From assembly GCA_022562375.1 (NCBI GenBank), contig JADFPK010000008.1, positions 1 through 17,475 of the forward strand: 17,475 nucleotides of DNA. Reading direction: 5' to 3'. The position numbers were made by a program, and so were the translations under genes. Positions 13,869 through 17,475 of this stretch are shown here, one piece after another (positions within the stretch are counted from its first letter, which is position 1; each line of letters starts with the position of its first letter). Source of the stretch: Pseudomonadota bacterium (GTDB lineage: Bacteria; Pseudomonadota; Alphaproteobacteria; SMXQ01). Below the pieces are notes generated by a model. That model had not been told where the DNA came from. It saw nothing but the letters and a program-made list of their open reading frames with translations, and made no database searches.

Positions 13869-15407
13869 TCAGCTCATGCGGCCGACGGCGCGGGAAAGCA
13901 GGAGATAAAGCTTACCCACATCGGCGGTGACGAAGGTGGAACTCAGAAGGTTCTCCGGGTCCGATTCGTTGGCCTGGACCAGGAGCCGCTCGAACTGTCC
14001 GAGATAGCTCGAGACGTAGCCGCGGAATTTGTCGTCTTCCTGGTATCTCCTCTTGATCACGGCTTCGGCCTTCTTATCGCTCATCGCCAGCATGGAGCGC
14101 ACGAAAACACCCTTGTCTCCCTTGACGAACTTCCGCCACATCCGGTCCGAGTTCTGCTTGGCGATGACGCGGTTGATGTCGAGGCCGGTGGTATTCAGAT
14201 CCTCGACGATAAGCTTGGAAGCCCTCAGGAATGCGTCGCGGCGCTCGTCGAGGGCATTGAGGCGGACCTTCTTCGCCTGGGATTCGGCATGATCCGCCGC
14301 CTCGGCCAGGGTGCTCGCCTCCTCGGCAAAGACCCGCGCCAGTTCCCGCGCCTTGGCCAGCGCCCCCTCCAGGGCGGCGTCGATCCCCTTGAGGTGGCCG
14401 CCGAGTTCCCGGGTCACCGCCGTGACCTCCTCGGCGGCCTTGGCGGTCGATTGTGTCAATGCCTGACTTTGATCCCTGAACAGGGCACCGACATTTTGCA
14501 TCTTTTCGACCGCCGCGGAGGAGGCGGCGACGAGCGCCTGGGTCTCGGCGTCGAGAGCCTGGCGATTCTGCGCCAGCAGCGCCTGGGCGTTGGCGGAAGC
14601 GTCGTTCAGGACATCGGCCTGGCGGCCCAGCGCCTCGCCCGCCGCCGAGACCTGATCGATACTCTGGCGCGACGCCGTGCTCAGTTCCTCCGCCTGGCGG
14701 CGCAGGGCGTCAGCGGCGGCTTCCGTTTTCGCCGAAGCGTCGTCGGCAATGCGGGCGAATTCCTCGATGTAGCGGCGCGCCGCCTCATCGATGGCGCCGG
14801 TCTGGGCGGCGAGCGCCTTGGCGATGCGCGAGAATTCCTTTTCCTGGCGCCCGAGGATTTGTTCGATCCGCTCCGACTGACCGGCGGCCTGACTCGAGGC
14901 GGCGGTCAGGTCGTCGGCCTGGCGTTGGAAGGTCTCGCCGATGCTTGCCGCCTCGGTCACCGCCTTGGCCGAGGCGTCCCCCAGCGCCTTGACCTGCTGC
15001 TCGAGCGCCTCGCCCGCTTCATGGACATTCGTCACGGCGTCTTCGGAACGCGCCAATAGCTCCTGGGAACGCTTCTGAAACGCATCGCCCAACTTGGTCA
15101 CCTGCATCTGGGCGGTATTCGCCGCCGAGGCCAGCTCGCGGTATTGCCGGCGCAGCTTGTCGGTCTGGCGGGCCGCGCGTTCGATCCTGCCGCCGCCGCC
15201 GTAATAGAGCAGGACAAGCCAGACGAAGGCGAGCGGCGCGAAGGCGCCGGTGAAGAAGGCGCCGATCTCATGGGGCAACAGGAGCAGAAGGTTGTCCCAG
15301 CCGATATAGAAATCGACGTAATAAGCGCAGAGGACGAGCCAGGCGGCGGTCAACACAAGGCCGCCTCCCCAAAGCAGGACAAATCGCATCGTCGGTCTCA
15401 TTGCCAT
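13869..15407 (-). CDS. Two-span membrane protein with long coiled coil, unknown function
   Basis: The 512-residue protein has two spans near residues 8-29 and 47-69, a Gly/Arg turn (GGGGRIERAARQ), then a long Ala/Gln/Glu-rich helical stretch (about 75-385) and a compact C-terminal part (about 390-512, RRDAFLRASKLIVEDLNTTG onwards) that looks globular. The helix has repeated units such as RQADDLTAASSQA (162), RQAEELSTASRQS (237) and RQADVLNDASANA (262). It resembles the signalling helices of chemoreceptors or MukB/apolipoprotein-like coiled coils but lacks the chemoreceptor hairpin tip, and there is no HAMP or enzymatic motif. Both ends should be cytoplasmic. ATG 15407 has AGGA six bases before it (TATAGGATCGC). 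I do not know its function. Confidence 0.85.
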   Translation of the reverse strand: MAMRPTMRFVLLWGGGLVLTAAWLVLCAYYVDFYIGWDNLLLLLPHEIGAFFTGAFAPLAFVWLVLLYYGGGGRIERAARQTDKLRRQYRELASAANTAQMQVTKLGDAFQKRSQELLARSEDAVTNVHEAGEALEQQVKALGDASAKAVTEAASIGETFQRQADDLTAASSQAAGQSERIEQILGRQEKEFSRIAKALAAQTGAIDEAARRYIEEFARIADDASAKTEAAADALRRQAEELSTASRQSIDQVSAAGEALGRQADVLNDASANAQALLAQNRQALDAETQALVAASSAAVEKMQNVGALFRDQSQALTQSTAKAAEEVTAVTRELGGHLKGIDAALEGALAKARELARVFAEEASTLAEAADHAESQAKKVRLNALDERRDAFLRASKLIVEDLNTTGLDINRVIAKQNSDRMWRKFVKGDKGVFVRSMLAMSDKKAEAVIKRRYQEDDKFRGYVSSYLGQFERLLVQANESDPENLLSSTFVTADVGKLYLLLSRAVGRMS

Positions 15408-15724
15408 GCGATCCTATAGATTCCGGATCCCCTCCCAAGGACGATGCACCGGCCCGACCGCCAAGGCCGGGCCTTCGCCACGCCGACCCAGGCTCCGCCG
15501 GAGGCTTCGCCGAGGCGAGAGCGGTTTCGGCCGCGCAAGCGGGCCGTCTTTCCGGCGGACCGCCCCGTCGACACCGTCGATCGGTGGGCGAAGGGGTTCC
15601 GCCGGGACGTCAAACGCCTGATACGCCAGTCCCCTGGAAGTATAGCCAAGCGTTTCCTTCAGGTCCATGCGCCCAACCGGCTCCTTGGCCGGGGTGACGA
15701 GGCCGGGAAACTACCGAGGAAGCC
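15408..15724. other. 317-base stretch with no convincing gene
   Basis: No known RNA or protein is recognised here. It is GC-rich with several local hairpins (for example GGCCCG...CGGGCC at about 15453-15475 and CTCC-GCC-GGAG at about 15491-15501). One minus-strand frame (15668 down to 15414, 84 codons, starting MDLKETLGYTSRG) has AAGGAG twelve bases before its ATG and ends just before the coiled-coil gene, but its second half is Arg/Pro-rich and shows no family likeness. A GATTC site and the candidate promoter below suggest it is mainly leader sequence of the coiled-coil gene. Confidence 0.4.
15639..15667 (-). promoter_or_regulatory. Candidate promoter for the coiled-coil membrane protein gene
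   Basis: On the minus strand TGGACC (15667-15662) and TATACT (15644-15639) are 17 bases apart, with the -10 box matching five of six and the -35 four of six consensus positions. Transcription would start near 15632, leaving a leader of about 225 bases before 15407. The spacing is good, but support is by eye only. Confidence 0.35.
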
Positions 15725-16606
15725 TCACCAGATGAAGGCGGAGATCGCCGCCACCGGCGAATGACCGGCGCGTCGGCAAGCCTCGGTCAGGCGGACGGGA
15801 TCGGGTTGTTCGGCGAAATCGAGGCCGAGTTCCCGTGCGTGAATGCCGCTGGTGACCAGCACCGAGTCCAGCCCCGCGGCCTCGGCGCCGGCGATGTCGG
15901 TGCGCAGCGAATCGCCGACGGCAAGCACGCGGCGCCCATCGCTTTCGCGCCCCATTCCCAATAGCGCCAGGCACGCTTCGTAGGCCGGCGCATGGGGCTT
16001 GCCGTGATAGTAGACATCGCCGCCGAGGGTCTCGTAATGGGCCGCCAGCGTGCCGGCGCAGATGATGCGCTTGCCTCCCCGGATGACCTCGAGGTCGGGG
16101 TTGGCGCAGACCATCGCCAAGCCGCGTCCGGCGCAGAGCTCGAGCACCCGGTCATAGTCCTCGCGCCTTTCTTCGTCCCGCCACGGGCCGGTGTTGAGCA
16201 CGAACCCCGCCTCCTCGGGCGTCGAGACCATCTCGAGATCGAGGCCTTCCAGGATACCGATGTCCCGCGCCGGCCCGACATGCAAACATTTCCGCCCCAA
16301 CCGGGCGTGCCAGGGATCGTCCCGCTCCTTCAGCGCCCGGTAGGCGAGTTCCCCGGACGAGACGACATGGTCATAGAGCGCCCGGCCGATGCCCATTTCC
16401 TCCATCCTCTCGATGACGGTTTGGGCCCGCCTCGGCGCGTTGGACAGCATCACCACGCCTTTACCCGCCTCTCTCAGTTTCCGCAGGCAGTCGACCGCGC
16501 CTGGATAGGGGGTGACGCCGTCATGGACGACGCCCCAAAGGTCGAGGATGAAATCGTCGTAATCGCCCGAAAGCGCCGAGATGCCGGGAAGGAGTTTGAC
16601 GGTCAT
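15725..16606 (-). CDS. HAD-superfamily class IIA hydrolase (TIGR01459 type)
   Basis: This 293-residue cytoplasmic protein belongs to the NagD-like class IIA HAD phosphatases. Motif I is DLWGVVHDG (D22 nucleophile), motif II is MLSNAPR (about 53-59), the class IIA cap lies between, motif III supplies K203 in HGKPHAPAYE and motif IV is AVGDSLRTDIAGA (D232, D237). The second motif-I Asp of ordinary HADs is Trp (W24), which I recall as a feature of this alphaproteobacterial subgroup. The substrate is unknown. An in-frame start at 16684 exists, but ATG 16606 fits the family, whose members begin just before the first Asp motif. It follows the TipF-like EAL gene by 114 bases on the same strand. Confidence 0.9.
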   Translation of the reverse strand: MTVKLLPGISALSGDYDDFILDLWGVVHDGVTPYPGAVDCLRKLREAGKGVVMLSNAPRRAQTVIERMEEMGIGRALYDHVVSSGELAYRALKERDDPWHARLGRKCLHVGPARDIGILEGLDLEMVSTPEEAGFVLNTGPWRDEERREDYDRVLELCAGRGLAMVCANPDLEVIRGGKRIICAGTLAAHYETLGGDVYYHGKPHAPAYEACLALLGMGRESDGRRVLAVGDSLRTDIAGAEAAGLDSVLVTSGIHARELGLDFAEQPDPVRLTEACRRAGHSPVAAISAFIW

Positions 16607-16720
16607 GGATGGCTGGACGGCCCGCCGGGGCCGGTCTTTGAAGAATATTCGAAAAGTCCGGGATTGGCGCGGCTGTTGTGCCACGGCCGGGCGGGTATGT
16701 GAAGGAAGAATGTAGCGGGG

Positions 16721-17475
16721 CTAGGCTTCGCGGCTGATACGCGGCTCGCCAAACAGGTAGCCCTGGCCGAAATCGATGTCGTAATCCAAAAGCTCGATCA
16801 GGTCCTCTTCCGCTTCCAATTTCTCGACGATGAGGTCGATGTCATTGTCGTTCAACCCCCGTTTGAGGGCATCCACGATCCCCTCGCCGTCCGCCTCTTC
16901 GGCCCCCTCCTCCAGATCGTCCGGCCGCCGGGCGAGCAGGGTTCCGGCTTCTATCTTGACGAACCTGATGTTACGCCGGGCGAGATCGCCGAAGTCGAGC
17001 GAAAGATCCTCGATCCGGTCCATGGAAAATTGGAAACCGAGCCCGGCCAGACGATCGAGATCGCCGGCGATGTCGTCCCATCGCGTCGCCAGATCCGCCT
17101 GGCTGAACTCGAAGAACAGATTGCGCGCAAGCCCGGTATTATCGCTCATGAAATCGATGAACTCGCCGAAGAATTTCCCGTCCATCAGGGTATGGGGCGA
17201 AATGTTGCAGAAGAAGCCGACATTATGGTTGTTCTTCTGCGCCTTGCGCACCAGTTGGACGCAACGGAACAGGAGAAGGTTGTCGATGGCGGCGATCAGC
17301 CCTTCCTTTTCGGCGAGGGAGATGTACTGCTCGGCCAACATCATCGACTCGTCATCGACGCGGATGCGCGAGAAACATTCGAAGAACCTGACCTTACGTT
17401 GAGGCAGGCTGACGATCGGCTGGAGATAGAGATCGATCCGGTCGCTGCGCAAGCCTTGCCGAACGTAATCGAGGA
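16721..17475 (-). CDS. EAL-domain protein, degenerate, TipF-like (5' end outside window)
   Basis: The frame enters from the right edge and ends at 16721; only the C-terminal part, about 250 residues, is seen, opening LDYVRQGLRSDRIDLYLQPIVSLPQRK. It is an EAL domain, the fold of cyclic-di-GMP phosphodiesterases, with several active-site positions kept: E of FFECFSR (for EAL), N of FCNISP, E of LFFEFSQ, K of FVKIE, E of IVEKLE and Q in GQGYLFGEP. The usual DDFGTG loop is replaced by MDRIEDL, losing the second metal-binding Asp, so catalysis is doubtful and cyclic-di-GMP binding more likely, as described for TipF, a flagellum-assembly protein of Caulobacter. An acidic insert (RRPDDLEEGAEEADGEG) lies before the last part. 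Assignment to TipF itself is a judgement on wording and neighbourhood. Confidence 0.8.
   Translation of the reverse strand, partial: LDYVRQGLRSDRIDLYLQPIVSLPQRKVRFFECFSRIRVDDESMMLAEQYISLAEKEGLIAAIDNLLLFRCVQLVRKAQKNNHNVGFFCNISPHTLMDGKFFGEFIDFMSDNTGLARNLFFEFSQADLATRWDDIAGDLDRLAGLGFQFSMDRIEDLSLDFGDLARRNIRFVKIEAGTLLARRPDDLEEGAEEADGEGIVDALKRGLNDNDIDLIVEKLEAEEDLIELLDYDIDFGQGYLFGEPRISREA

Noticed and set aside
13912..13920. TTACCCACA, one base from a DnaA box.
   Set aside because: A single near-match inside a coding region, with no cluster or AT-rich unwinding element.
13836..15059. 407-codon plus-strand frame opposite the coiled-coil gene.
   Set aside because: It mirrors the repetitive coiled-coil codons and has no signal or motif of its own.

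Overview
The window is GC-rich chromosomal DNA (clearly above 60% by eye) from an alphaproteobacterium, most likely a member of the Rhodospirillales. The evidence is the run of housekeeping genes (xerD, aroK, aroB and a CorC-type protein in a block), a cobS/cobT pair preceded by a J-domain gene, an alphaproteobacterial-type L28 gene, a TIGR01459 HAD hydrolase and a TipF-like EAL protein. I see no rRNA, tRNA, CRISPR array, prophage or complete insertion sequence. Identifications rest on reading motifs, not on database searches.

Left part (1-6209). A minus-strand unit runs from a 46-residue single-span membrane protein (start 2923), overlapping by 20 bases, into a 624-residue exported protein of unknown function, and then 11 bases later into xerD, which is cut by the window edge. 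Back to back with it on the plus strand, across a 233-base intergenic region holding a striking 19-base direct repeat, lie aroK and aroB (shikimate pathway) and a CNNM/CorC-type membrane protein. A nested inverted repeat (6211-6265) separates this unit from the next gene, which converges on it.

Middle part (6210-11700). A ribbon-helix-helix regulator (minus) and an EamA/DMT transporter (plus) diverge from an AT-richer 293-base region. A perfect 14-base palindrome then sits just before a plus-strand unit: a J-domain protein gene broken by a one-base frameshift at an A5 run, then cobS (AAA+ ring ATPase) and cobT (acidic linker plus VWA/MIDAS domain). No other cobalamin gene is present, so CobST may serve another metal-insertion or remodelling task, with the J-domain protein as a possible partner. 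A strong bidirectional hairpin terminator separates cobT from the converging rpmB.

Right part (11700-17475), all on the minus strand. From the right edge inwards come a TipF-like degenerate EAL protein (partial), a TIGR01459 HAD hydrolase, a 317-base stretch without a convincing gene, a two-span membrane protein with a long cytoplasmic coiled coil, a Tet/MFS-type exporter, a VOC (glyoxalase-fold) protein and rpmB. The rpmB promoter appears to overlap the VOC stop codon, and two copies of a 14-base GGGACAG-containing motif bracket the rpmB-VOC segment.

The points most worth a second look are the frameshifted J-domain gene in front of cobST, the repeat-borne mini-ORFs in front of the small membrane protein/exported protein/xerD unit, and the two poorly characterised proteins: the exported 624-residue protein and the 512-residue coiled-coil membrane protein.
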